Below are positions 8,229 through 15,845 of a DNA stretch of 33,373 bases, in pieces (within the stretch, counting starts at the first letter, position 1; every line of letters begins with the position of its first letter). The notes beneath the pieces were generated by a model. That model searched no databases. It worked only from the letters and a program-made list of their open reading frames with translations, and was not told where the DNA came from. Source of the DNA: Treponema sp. (GTDB taxonomy: Bacteria; Spirochaetota; Spirochaetia; Treponematales; Treponemataceae); assembly GCA_024695475.1 (NCBI GenBank), contig JAILIC010000101.1, forward strand, positions 1 through 33,373. The letters run 5' to 3'. The position numbers were made by a program, and so were the translations under genes.

Positions 8229-8825
8229 CTACAACTTGTTCTGATCACATTTAAACAAGCCATGGTGATTACAGTAAAAATAAATTTGCTTTGTCCCATT
8301 GATTTTTAAGCGAGCTTCTGCATTTTGTTCAGGGTAGAGTTTTTTAATGGTAACCCCATCGTTGCGAAGTGCTGCAATAAACGAGATGTAATGCGATTTT
8401 GTCATTTCGTGGTGTACAGAAACAAAGTACTCGTCTTCGATATGCTCTATGGTGACTGAGTGGTTTTTATCAGCATTTTCTGCCTCCAATGGTGGCAGTG
8501 TGATTCCACAACAGCTTATGACAGCTTCTCCTGCACTTTGAATGACATTACCACAGACTGGACAGACATAAAACTGTACTCGATTCATATTTGCGCTTTT
8601 GTTGGTATTAGTGACGTTTTCTCCTGATAGAAGTTCAATTACTGAAACACCGAGAGCTTTAGCTAGAGGCTCTACGAGCGAAATATCTGGATACCCGCGA
8701 CCTGTTTCCCACTTGGATATAGCCTTATCTGTAACAAAGATACTATCAGCGAGTTCTGCTTGTGTTAGTTTTTTTGTTTCACGTAATCGTTTAATCATTG
8801 CACCGGTAATATACTGGTTAATCAT
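8229..8825 (-). CDS. XRE helix-turn-helix protein fused to a complete desulfoferrodoxin-like (Dx + superoxide reductase) module
   Basis: Protein of 198 residues with three parts. Residues 8-62 form an XRE helix-turn-helix (IKRLRETKKLTQAELA, FVTDKAISKWETGRGYPD). Residues about 84-113 match the rubredoxin-like desulforedoxin centre: CPVCGN at C88/C91 and CCG at C105/C106. Residues about 118-194 match the superoxide reductase iron site, with the expected ligands H122, H139, H145, C185 and H188 (YCNHHGLFK). The Glu-Lys pair that precedes the first histidine in classical enzymes is Lys-Asn here, so turnover may be altered. A redox-sensing repressor or a DNA-tethered reductase are both possible. 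The ATG at 8825 is chosen over a TTG at 8837 because GGAG (8832-8835) lies six bases before it. Nothing follows it in an operon. Confidence 0.85.
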   Translation of the reverse strand: MINQYITGAMIKRLRETKKLTQAELADSIFVTDKAISKWETGRGYPDISLVEPLAKALGVSVIELLSGENVTNTNKSANMNRVQFYVCPVCGNVIQSAGEAVISCCGITLPPLEAENADKNHSVTIEHIEDEYFVSVHHEMTKSHYISFIAALRNDGVTIKKLYPEQNAEARLKINGTKQIYFYCNHHGLFKCDQNKL

Positions 8826-8863
8826 TAGTGTCTCCAAAAAGTATTTTTTGTAGCTACACTAAT
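8824..8863. promoter_or_regulatory. Inverted repeat ATTAGTGT/ACACTAAT around the HTH-SOR gene start, likely autoregulatory operator
   Basis: Perfect 8-base arms lie at 8824-8831 (over the start codon) and 8856-8863 (just past the suggested -10), centres 32 bases apart, about three helical turns. Between them TGTAGCTACA (8849-8858) is a 10-base palindrome. XRE-family regulators commonly repress their own promoters through such sites; binding here is inferred. Confidence 0.5.
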
Positions 8864-8892
8864 ACAATATATCCCAGTGCTATAGAAAGCAA
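8864..8892 (-). promoter_or_regulatory. Candidate promoter of the HTH-SOR gene
   Basis: On the minus strand TTGCTT (8887-8892) and TATTGT (8864-8869) are 17 bases apart, about 40 bases before the ATG. An alternative -10, TATATT, overlaps at 8866-8871. The match is moderate. Confidence 0.4.
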
Positions 8893-8924
8893 CCTACGCT
8901 TTGTAGAGTTTATGCAGTATTAGT

Positions 8925-9710
8925 TTATTTAACTAATTCGCGTTCTAGCGCACTCACGGTAAAGAAATTCTTATCAACACCCTTGTCATATACGATGTCT
9001 TTTACTTCATAGATAGTTGTATGTTTTGTTTGGATATTTGTCATAGTCGTTTTTTTGGTTGTCCAATATCCGTCAATTTGAGAGATGTTTTCACAAGTCA
9101 TCTGTTTTTGGAGCATACCTTTTTGATCATAGTATTCTCCCTTATATGCGATGTAATTTGTTTTACCCAGCCAAAGAACTCGCCGTGATACTTTTGCTTT
9201 TGGATCTTTTGCGGTGTATTCAAGAATCCAACAATCTACAGTACCGACTTTTTCTTCACCTAAAATCTTGAAGGTATCTTTGCCAAGACTTCGGTTACCT
9301 AAATCATCATAAGTAAAGTCTGTTCCCTGAAAGTCATCGTCTTTACTTGAGCCGGAAACACGACGAACTTTTTTCATTGCAGGTAGATAGAGCCAACTAT
9401 CACTATCCACTGTTTTGCCATCAGGAGCATCAGGATAGTCAAATGACAAATAGCTTACACCAGCAACATCTTTTGGCGTACGGAATACCATGACGGATTT
9501 ATCGGTAGTTCCATCTTTCATGGTATAGCATGCAATTTCGCGATTTCGTGTTTTTCCAGCTTTATCGATAAGGGTAAGTGTCGCTGTATAAGATGATGTT
9601 TTTTCATTAACTGCATGGTAGGCCGCCTTAGCAATCTCTTCTGCAGTCTGAGCAAAAAGCATGGCTCCACAAAGCAACATAACTGTTGTTATAAAAATTG
9701 ATTTTTTCAT
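8925..9710 (-). CDS. Outer membrane lipoprotein-sorting-like protein (LolA-like fold)
   Basis: Periplasmic protein of 261 residues. The signal peptide runs to about residue 20 (CGAMLFA/Q). The mature part resembles the LolA-like family found next to RND/MMPL exporters: repeated amphipathic strands, YTATLTLIDKAGKTRNREI, MVFRTPKDVAGVSYLSFDY, the conserved DSWLYLPAMKKVRRVSGSSK stretch, DDFQGTDFTYDDLGNRS and VLWLGKTNYIAYKGEYYD. Such proteins are thought to carry lipids or lipoproteins between membranes; the true cargo is unknown. Its ATG overlaps the RND stop codon by one base (TAATG), and AAAGGAGT inside the RND gene serves as its ribosome-binding site, so the two are translationally coupled. 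I recall similar LolA-like plus RND gene pairs in Treponema. Confidence 0.85.
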   Translation of the reverse strand: MKKSIFITTVMLLCGAMLFAQTAEEIAKAAYHAVNEKTSSYTATLTLIDKAGKTRNREIACYTMKDGTTDKSVMVFRTPKDVAGVSYLSFDYPDAPDGKTVDSDSWLYLPAMKKVRRVSGSSKDDDFQGTDFTYDDLGNRSLGKDTFKILGEEKVGTVDCWILEYTAKDPKAKVSRRVLWLGKTNYIAYKGEYYDQKGMLQKQMTCENISQIDGYWTTKKTTMTNIQTKHTTIYEVKDIVYDKGVDKNFFTVSALERELVK

Positions 9711-11182
9711 TAATTACTCCTTTCTTTTCCAAACGGTTTTACGAGATATAATAAAACAGGTGTAATGGTATAATCTGCAATTAAAGCTCCTGAAAGCCCC
9801 AGAATTGAAAGTATACCAATGACAAAAAGATATCGTATTGGGCTTAAGAGATAGACAGCATAGATTGAACACAAAATCAATGTACTCATGAACATAGATT
9901 TACCGATTTCACGAAGCGAAGCCTCCATAGCACCTTTGTACGTACCATATTTTTCAAGTCCGAGTTTTAAGTGGGTGGTAAGATGAATGGTATCATCAAC
10001 TGCAATACCAAGAATAATCGGCATTGTAGTCATTGTTGCAAAATCCATTGCATAGCCAGAAAATCCCATAAAACCACCAACAAGAATGACTGGTGCAACA
10101 TTAGGAATCATGGCAATTAAGCCTGTACGTATACTAGAAAAAGCGATAGTTAACATAATAGCAATGATAACAAAAGAGAATAGGAATGATTTTAATTCTC
10201 CCCAAACCATTCTATTTGTCATTTCCGCATACTCAATCATGTCTCCAAGAATACACGATTGAGCATCAGGAAATAGTTCTGCTAATTTTTCATTAATGGC
10301 CTTGATGTCTTGAATGGCACTGGCACTATCAAAAATAAGCATATCAACACTGATAGTAAGGACTTTGAATTCATCATCCATACACTCGGAAAAATCCCTA
10401 GTCATTTCAATCGAAGAAAGCTCCATAAGCTGTGCAAGGATATATGGATCTTCAGGAACTGTATAAAATTCGTCTTGTCCTTTGTTGAGGGCACGGTTCA
10501 TTTCTTTTAGAATATCGGTGACAGAAGATACTCTTGGTTTTGTACCGCTGGTCTTAGTCATCGATAATGTTCCCAAGAAAGTCTCAAACTCTTGGACAGC
10601 GGCCATTTTTTCAGGGTCTTTGAATGTATCAGGTTCATCAAAGGGGAAGAGGGTAAGGCAAATCCATGTTTCAGTACCATCGTCACTTACAAGTACGTTC
10701 TTACAGGCATTTGTATGTTCGGTTCCGCGAAGAATCAAATTTCTTTTTGCTTGTAGCTCAGCCTTATCAGATGGGATGCCATTTTCGTAAGGCTTAATGA
10801 TATTATAGCCTTCCTCAGTACCTAGAGGAATATCAAGTTCGATAAGTGAGGTAAGCTTATTTGCGTAGGGAATTTCAGTTATCATCCGCTGTCCAAGCCG
10901 ATCAATAACTTCAAGAATCTCTTGAGAAAAAACATCATCTGCAACTACAAGCACCGCAGCGTTATTACGATTACCAAATATTGCTTCGTATGTATCCTTG
11001 TTCTGTTTTAAGATATCTCCTTCACCATACCAACCTTCGCTACTATTTTGTATTTCAAACTTAGTCAATCCAAGGCAACAGAAAAGAGTTAGGAGAATAA
11101 ATACGCAGAGAATTGGCACTCTCCATTGTATTTGTAGGCGACCTATTTTCCCGAAAAAATGATTTATTGTAGAGACTTTCAT
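9710..11182 (-). CDS. RND/MMPL-family exporter, single-repeat (half-size)
   Basis: Inner-membrane transporter of 490 residues. One membrane helix near 18-38 is followed by a periplasmic loop of about 280 residues, then about five helices from about 330 to the end. The RND core motif MPIILGIAVDDTIHL, with the paired aspartates used for proton coupling, is present. Family members usually have two such repeats (about 750-1000 residues); this has one, so it should act as a dimer. The ATG at 11182 is chosen over one sixteen codons upstream because AAGGAG lies six bases before it (11189-11194). It sits between a broken outer-membrane barrel gene and the LolA-like gene, suggesting an envelope lipid or hydrophobic-molecule export route. 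Confidence 0.85.
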   Translation of the reverse strand: MKVSTINHFFGKIGRLQIQWRVPILCVFILLTLFCCLGLTKFEIQNSSEGWYGEGDILKQNKDTYEAIFGNRNNAAVLVVADDVFSQEILEVIDRLGQRMITEIPYANKLTSLIELDIPLGTEEGYNIIKPYENGIPSDKAELQAKRNLILRGTEHTNACKNVLVSDDGTETWICLTLFPFDEPDTFKDPEKMAAVQEFETFLGTLSMTKTSGTKPRVSSVTDILKEMNRALNKGQDEFYTVPEDPYILAQLMELSSIEMTRDFSECMDDEFKVLTISVDMLIFDSASAIQDIKAINEKLAELFPDAQSCILGDMIEYAEMTNRMVWGELKSFLFSFVIIAIMLTIAFSSIRTGLIAMIPNVAPVILVGGFMGFSGYAMDFATMTTMPIILGIAVDDTIHLTTHLKLGLEKYGTYKGAMEASLREIGKSMFMSTLILCSIYAVYLLSPIRYLFVIGILSILGLSGALIADYTITPVLLYLVKPFGKERSN

Positions 11183-11196
11183 ACTAGACTCCTTCT

Positions 11197-12545
11197 TTAA
11201 AAGGAAAAGACACCTTTTAGGGTTATACAACTGAGATCACGATATATTCCGTACTTTCCGGCTTTGTTGTCAGGACCTTCCAGAAATACATCACCAATCG
11301 CGCTTAGTTTTATAGAATCACTGAGTTTATACGATGTTGACAGCTGATACACTGATGAGTATTGATTTAAATCAACGGCACCAGAAAGTGACAGTGAAAG
11401 ATTGTCGTTGCACAATGATTTATCTACAGATAAAGTTGCTGTATGCTCGTATTCTTTTCGTTCTAAGGTATCAAGCTTTTCTTTAGTACCGACGAGCATA
11501 TCTGCTACATATTGAGCGGTAATGGTAAATCCATTGCCGGCATCCCAGTCAAAGCCTGCAAGAGCAAGCGTTTGGTTTTCTTTTTCAGAGTAAGCACATT
11601 CCTCTCCTGCCTGCACCTTTTTTGCCTGATATTCAGGCTTTACTTGGAAATGTCGCTGCGGAAATAAAGCACCCTCTAAACGTACTACAAAGTCTCCGAT
11701 AGGAATTGCAGCGTCAGCACCAACCATAAAAAGTCGTTCATAAGTACCTTTTATGATAACTTCATCCTCAATATGTACAGACATAAGTGGTAAATCATCC
11801 CAACCACTAAAACCTTAAAGAGAAAAATCCATTATCGGTAGATATGCGGTTAATCGTAATGCATATTCACTATTGGCTAGTTTTTTTTCGGGAAGTTCCA
11901 AATCATTTATACTGTTAAAATACGTGATTGAAGTACCTTCTACCTTATCAGGAAATACTATAGGGCGTAATGGATTGTTTTTAGAAAGAAGGAGGGTAGA
12001 TGGCGTAAATACAGGAATCCAGTAGACATCCCCCTGAACTTGATCACTTATTAATGAAAGGCGCAGTGCATCAACACCAATACGGTTATCCTTATATTCA
12101 GATGCAACTATCGTGGCATTGTCCTGAGGACACAAAATATCAGTAATTTGAATTTCATCAGCCTTTCCCCAGGCATTTATTTGGCGTCCTGCACGGAGAG
12201 CCCACCAAGTTCCATTGTAATCATAATAGGCTTCCTTTAATTTTAAGGATGCAGAACCATCTTCGCTGACAAGTGCTTCTCTCCCATTTGATGATTGCGA
12301 GTTGAGAGAGTCTAAAACTAATTGAGCATTAATGACCCCATGCTTTCGTCCATGTAGGTCTTTATGGTTCCGTCAAACACCGTTGTTTGGGTAAGAAACT
12401 TGCCTTTATTATCATGTGTGTTTGAAAGCCCTGCTCCTGCTTGGGTTGAGAGGCTTCCATTAAAACTGATGTCTTGAGCGTTACTATTACTTAAAGTAAA
12501 CGATAAGAAAAAGGAAATAAGAATTAAAATTAATGTTTTCTTCAT
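11197..12545 (-). pseudogene. DUF1302-like outer-membrane beta-barrel gene, broken by a frameshift and an in-frame stop
   Basis: Three consecutive pieces encode one barrel protein of about 448 residues. Piece one starts at 12545 with a signal peptide (KKTLILILISFFLSF, cleaved near NAQ). Around 12329-12332 the frame shifts: GSL in one frame continues as NAQLVLDSLN in another, as if one base were lost. The second frame has ALRAGRQINAWGKADEIQITD, typical of DUF1302 proteins, and runs to a TAA at 11815-11817. The same frame resumes at once with GFSGWDDLPLMSVHIEDEV and continues as beta strands to a C-terminal phenylalanine (VFSF), the usual barrel ending. The gene stops 14 bases before the RND exporter gene. 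Two lesions argue for real decay rather than one sequencing error, although base-call errors cannot be excluded. Confidence 0.85.
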
Positions 12546-12697
12546 TTTTTAAAGAATAACATCGATTTTATAAAAGTTAAGGTTAATTTAATAAGATGCT
12601 ACTACTAATATATTTCTAACAGCCCCAGCAGATTTTGACGACTTCTTTTATTAAGTCTTGAATTTCTTTGTAATAGTACTTTTAATATCATTGGGAT

Positions 12698-12726
12698 TAG
12701 ACACGCTTTCTAAATCCTTTTATAAT
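12698..12726 (+). promoter_or_regulatory. Sigma-70 promoter before the 12751 gene
   Basis: TAGACA (12698-12703, five of six consensus bases), 17-base spacer and TATAAT (12721-12726) lie 24 bases before the ATG. The rest of the 12546-12750 gap shows no gene. Confidence 0.7.
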
Positions 12727-12750
12727 CCTTGCATACGGAAATAGAAAAAT

Positions 12751-13842
12751 ATGAAAAGACGTACTTTAATTTGTGGAATACTTGGACTTTCGTTATTCGT
12801 TGTATCTGAGTTGTTAATGTTTTTACCAAGAGGCCAGGAAATACCAGGATTGTTAGCAGTATTCTGGCTTTTAGGTTCTTTTTTTGCACCAGTATTTTCA
12901 CTTATAGGAATTATAAAGCCCCAAAAGACAAAAGTAGGAATTATACTTTGTGTTTTAGGAATCACTTTTTCCGTTTTAAATTATGTGCCGGTTGTTGTTT
13001 CGATTATGCAAATACGAACTGTTGAAAAATATACCGATGAGTATTTTTATGATGCCCAAAAAAAGAAAGTTCCCTATGTATTGGGTGAGGGCTATTTTGA
13101 TTATAATCGCCATAACATTTATGACAGTTGTTATGAGGGTATTGATGGTGAGTATTACTATGACATTTACATGGATGGTGATGGTGACTCATATACATAC
13201 TGTAACTGGCTCTTTCCTGAAAACGAAAACCCTATGATTAGTCTGCATTCATTTTTTGGAGATTCGCTATACGATGATGACTCAAAGCGATGCTCAAAAA
13301 AAATGATGGGTAGCGAGTATCTCATTTTTCCTTGGGGAAAAACACAAGCATATTATGAAAAGAGTGGCAGGACGATAGATTTAAAGGTTCCGATTATTCA
13401 TCGGTACTGTGATGGTAGCTATGAAACTTTTGTAGATACAGATTTGCTGTATTATATACAGTATCTCAAACTCTATGATGTTGAGGCGTATACCGATTAT
13501 TTTAACTACCTTTTGAAAAAGGATCATATTATCTGGGAAAAGGGTGATAAAATTAATGGCGAGTGGTTTTATAAAGATAATGTCATTTCTGGTGCTAATA
13601 CGCATTTTAATAATAATACTCTTTTGGCAGATGCAAAACTCAAAATTGGTATGACGCATGCTGATGTTGTTGCGCTGCTTGGACCTGGCAAATTTGATGA
13701 ACGCGATAATAGTCTTGAATATGAACGTACAATGACTGTTTCTGCCTATAATGATAAGGAGCTTAGGGCTACGGCTGTACGATTTTGTTGTAATCCAGCT
13801 GGTGTTATTGAAAAAATTGTATATTACAGTGAGCCCTTCTGA
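12751..13842 (+). CDS. Membrane protein with a C-terminal BamE/SmpA-like domain
   Basis: Hypothetical protein of 363 residues. Three predicted membrane helices lie at about 5-26, 33-55 and 62-86. A large soluble part follows, rich in Tyr and Asp (for example YYYDIYMDGDGDSYTYCNW near 135-153, and a possible acidic metal-binding run). Near 306-335 the sequence AKLKIGMTHADVVALLGPG resembles the BamE/SmpA motif, a small fold used in envelope proteins, and the remaining beta strands fit that fold. No function is known for the whole protein. It has its own promoter and stands between convergent and divergent minus-strand genes, so it appears to be a single-gene unit. GGAAATAG is a weak ribosome-binding site. 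Confidence 0.75.
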   Translation: MKRRTLICGILGLSLFVVSELLMFLPRGQEIPGLLAVFWLLGSFFAPVFSLIGIIKPQKTKVGIILCVLGITFSVLNYVPVVVSIMQIRTVEKYTDEYFYDAQKKKVPYVLGEGYFDYNRHNIYDSCYEGIDGEYYYDIYMDGDGDSYTYCNWLFPENENPMISLHSFFGDSLYDDDSKRCSKKMMGSEYLIFPWGKTQAYYEKSGRTIDLKVPIIHRYCDGSYETFVDTDLLYYIQYLKLYDVEAYTDYFNYLLKKDHIIWEKGDKINGEWFYKDNVISGANTHFNNNTLLADAKLKIGMTHADVVALLGPGKFDERDNSLEYERTMTVSAYNDKELRATAVRFCCNPAGVIEKIVYYSEPF

Positions 13843-13911
13843 TGTGCATGCAGAAGAAATCACCTGATGTAATATCGTTGAAAATACTATTCCTGGTTTT
13901 TGAAATATTTT

Positions 13912-14937
13912 TTATTGAGTCTCTTCAGTTTGCAAGTTGTTAAAGGCTCCTTCAGTGTATAGCTCATACCAAGCCTTTGCTACGACGGGGTCAAACTGTG
14001 TACCAGAACAGCGTTTAATTTCATCTGCAATATATGACAGCGGGAGCTTTTTACGATATGAGCGGGTAGAACTCATGGCATCAAAGGTATCGGCTACGGC
14101 AATGATGCGCGCAACCCAAGGAATATTATGACCTGCAAGTCCTGCTGGATATCCCTTGCCGTCAAAACGCTCATGGTGGTAGTGAGCACCAGCTGCGATA
14201 TCTTCCTGCATCTTTACGTCTTTTAAAATTTCATAGCCTCGCTGGGCATGACTTTTCATAAGAGCAAATTCTTCATCGGTAAGCTTACCAGGTTTATTTA
14301 AAATGGCATCTGGGATGCCGATTTTACCGATGTCGTGTAGCAGTGCGATGTCGTAGTATTTTTCTACAGTTTCAATATTTTCACCGAGTTTTTGTGCAAG
14401 CAATCGTGTATATACTGCTACGCGGAATGAGTGACCGTTTGTATATGTATCCTTACCGTCTATACAGTTTGCAAAAGCTCCGATAATCGATTTATTAAAT
14501 TCCTCAAGATAGTTTTGGTGGGTTTCCTGTACTCGCCTAATTTTCTCGTTACGTCGGTATATTATCAATACCGATATAAGTGCAACCAGACTGATAAATA
14601 TGGCAGGGAGACTCGTACCATGAAATTTGAGCAATCCTATCGTTAAACGAATGATACGTGCAATGATAATAACCAGAGAAGTATAAAAACCCACTTTATG
14701 GTAGAAGACTACCAAGCATATAAAAATAATATTGGAAATTGACGAGAATACACCAGCTAATGCCGAAATGGGTAGCCGATGTGTACCAATCATAAACATT
14801 TCACGTGATGTTGCTGAATAGTATGCACCTTGTTCTACAAAAACGTACAGTAAGAGAGCAGCAAAAAACATAATAATAGAAAGAATTTTTCGCTTTGAAA
14901 TGTGCTTGCACCTTTTTGTTGTCGTAGGGATAGACAT
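13912..14937 (-). CDS. Membrane HD-GYP domain protein, probable cyclic-di-GMP phosphodiesterase
   Basis: Protein of 341 residues. Hydrophobic segments at about 18-36, 52-79, 84-102 and 108-128 form an N-terminal membrane sensor region of no named family. The C-terminal HD-GYP domain (about 140-330) has the metal-binding pair H201-D202 in LLHDIGKIGIPD, the HHERFDGKGYP signature with GYP at 262-264, and VARIIAVADTFDAMSS. All residues expected for activity seem present. It would break down cyclic-di-GMP in response to a membrane-borne signal. There is no Shine-Dalgarno at a normal distance; TATAAT ends six bases before the ATG. It is probably a single-gene unit. Confidence 0.9.
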   Translation of the reverse strand: MSIPTTTKRCKHISKRKILSIIMFFAALLLYVFVEQGAYYSATSREMFMIGTHRLPISALAGVFSSISNIIFICLVVFYHKVGFYTSLVIIIARIIRLTIGLLKFHGTSLPAIFISLVALISVLIIYRRNEKIRRVQETHQNYLEEFNKSIIGAFANCIDGKDTYTNGHSFRVAVYTRLLAQKLGENIETVEKYYDIALLHDIGKIGIPDAILNKPGKLTDEEFALMKSHAQRGYEILKDVKMQEDIAAGAHYHHERFDGKGYPAGLAGHNIPWVARIIAVADTFDAMSSTRSYRKKLPLSYIADEIKRCSGTQFDPVVAKAWYELYTEGAFNNLQTEETQ

Positions 14938-14943
14938 ACCCTT

Positions 14944-14949
14944 ATTATA
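14944..14949 (-). promoter_or_regulatory. -10 box directly before the HD-GYP start codon
   Basis: Reads TATAAT on the minus strand and ends six bases before the ATG at 14937, so transcription would begin at or next to the start codon. No good -35 is visible. Confidence 0.4.
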
Positions 14950-15027
14950 GCATACTTTATTAAAATATGCTTATAAATATTTTCTTATGATTATTTTGCA
15001 GTGCTTAGCATGAATAAGATTTTCAAT

Positions 15028-15056
15028 ATGCCTGTCATTGGTACCATAACAGGCAT
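15028..15056 (-). terminator. Hairpin after the racemase gene, possible terminator
   Basis: Arms ATGCCTGT (15028-15035) and ACAGGCAT (15049-15056) are perfectly complementary and lie just past the racemase stop codon. The T-tract on the minus strand is poor, so the call is tentative. Confidence 0.5.
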
Positions 15057-15063
15057 TGTATTG

Positions 15064-15753
15064 TTAGTTCAGTGCAAGCTTTGCGGCTTCTGTTGCATGG
15101 ATGATAGTAGTATCATAGGTTGGTATGGTACTATCCTTTGGGCTGATGAGCATACCGATTTCGGTGCAACCTAAGATAACACCTTGAGCACCACGATCTT
15201 TCATGTATGTAATGATTCTTTGGTATTCTTTACGAGAGGTATCCAATATTTTACCAAGACAAAGCTCGTTAAAAATAACATCATTTACTACTTCGATATC
15301 CTTAGCATCAGGAACTAATACTTCAAGTCCTGCCTGGCAAAGACGGTCTTTGATAAACCCCTGTGTCATAGTAAACTTTGTTCCTAACAGGCCGATCTTT
15401 TTTATCCCGTCTCGTTTAATGCTTGCTGCTGTAGCATCTGCGATGTGCAAAATAGGGATTGAAATATGCTTTTCAATTTGTGGAACAAGTTTATGCATGG
15501 TGTTTGTAGCTATGACGATAAAGTCTGCGCCAGCTTTTTCGAGGCGTTTTGCTATCTCTGATAGAATAGCTGCGTTAGCATCCCAATTACCGTTTGACAT
15601 GTTGGCTTCAAGCTCGGCAAAGTCTACGTTGTACATCATGATTTTTGCACTGTGAAATCCACCGAGTGTTTTTGCGATTTCTTTGTTCAAGATTTCATAA
15701 TAAGTAATGGTACTTTCCCAGCTCATGCCGCCAATTAATCCGATCGTTTTCAT
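15064..15753 (-). CDS. Aspartate/glutamate racemase family protein (YgeA-like)
   Basis: Cytoplasmic enzyme of 229 residues that interconverts L and D forms of an acidic or related amino acid; D-amino acids feed the cell wall. The family start MKTIGLIGGMSWEST and the block LHIADATAASIKRDG match E. coli YgeA closely. The second catalytic cysteine is present (C196 in GCTEIG). At the first catalytic site, where cofactor-independent Asp/Glu racemases normally have CNT, the sequence is ATNTMH with Thr83; E. coli YgeA also has Thr there, so this is a subfamily trait. GGGGAG lies upstream of the ATG. The gene follows the small outer-membrane barrel gene on the same strand, with a long hairpin between them. 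Confidence 0.88.
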   Translation of the reverse strand: MKTIGLIGGMSWESTITYYEILNKEIAKTLGGFHSAKIMMYNVDFAELEANMSNGNWDANAAILSEIAKRLEKAGADFIVIATNTMHKLVPQIEKHISIPILHIADATAASIKRDGIKKIGLLGTKFTMTQGFIKDRLCQAGLEVLVPDAKDIEVVNDVIFNELCLGKILDTSRKEYQRIITYMKDRGAQGVILGCTEIGMLISPKDSTIPTYDTTIIHATEAAKLALN

Positions 15754-15778
15754 ATATGTATAATCTCCCCTTATAGTT

Positions 15779-15835
15779 ACCGTATAGTGATAGTGTAGGA
15801 GATAATTATATCTCCTGTGATATCGCTATAACGGT
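15779..15835. repeat. Long imperfect hairpin between the barrel and racemase genes
   Basis: Nested inverted repeats: ACCGT/ACGGT outside, ATAGTGATA/TATCGCTAT (one mismatch) in the middle and an inner 8-base stem AGGAGATA/TATCTCCT read on the minus strand. No T-tract follows on either strand, so it is probably an RNA-processing, attenuation or protein-binding element rather than a simple terminator. Confidence 0.55.
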
Positions 15836-15845
15836 GTTATCCAAG

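Noticed and set aside
14798..14813. Possible parS (TTTCACGTGA core) inside the HD-GYP gene
   Set aside because: Only about 10 of 16 bases match the parS consensus, the flanks differ on both sides and it lies far from parAB. Weaker partial matches near 8774 and 21485 were rejected for the same reason.
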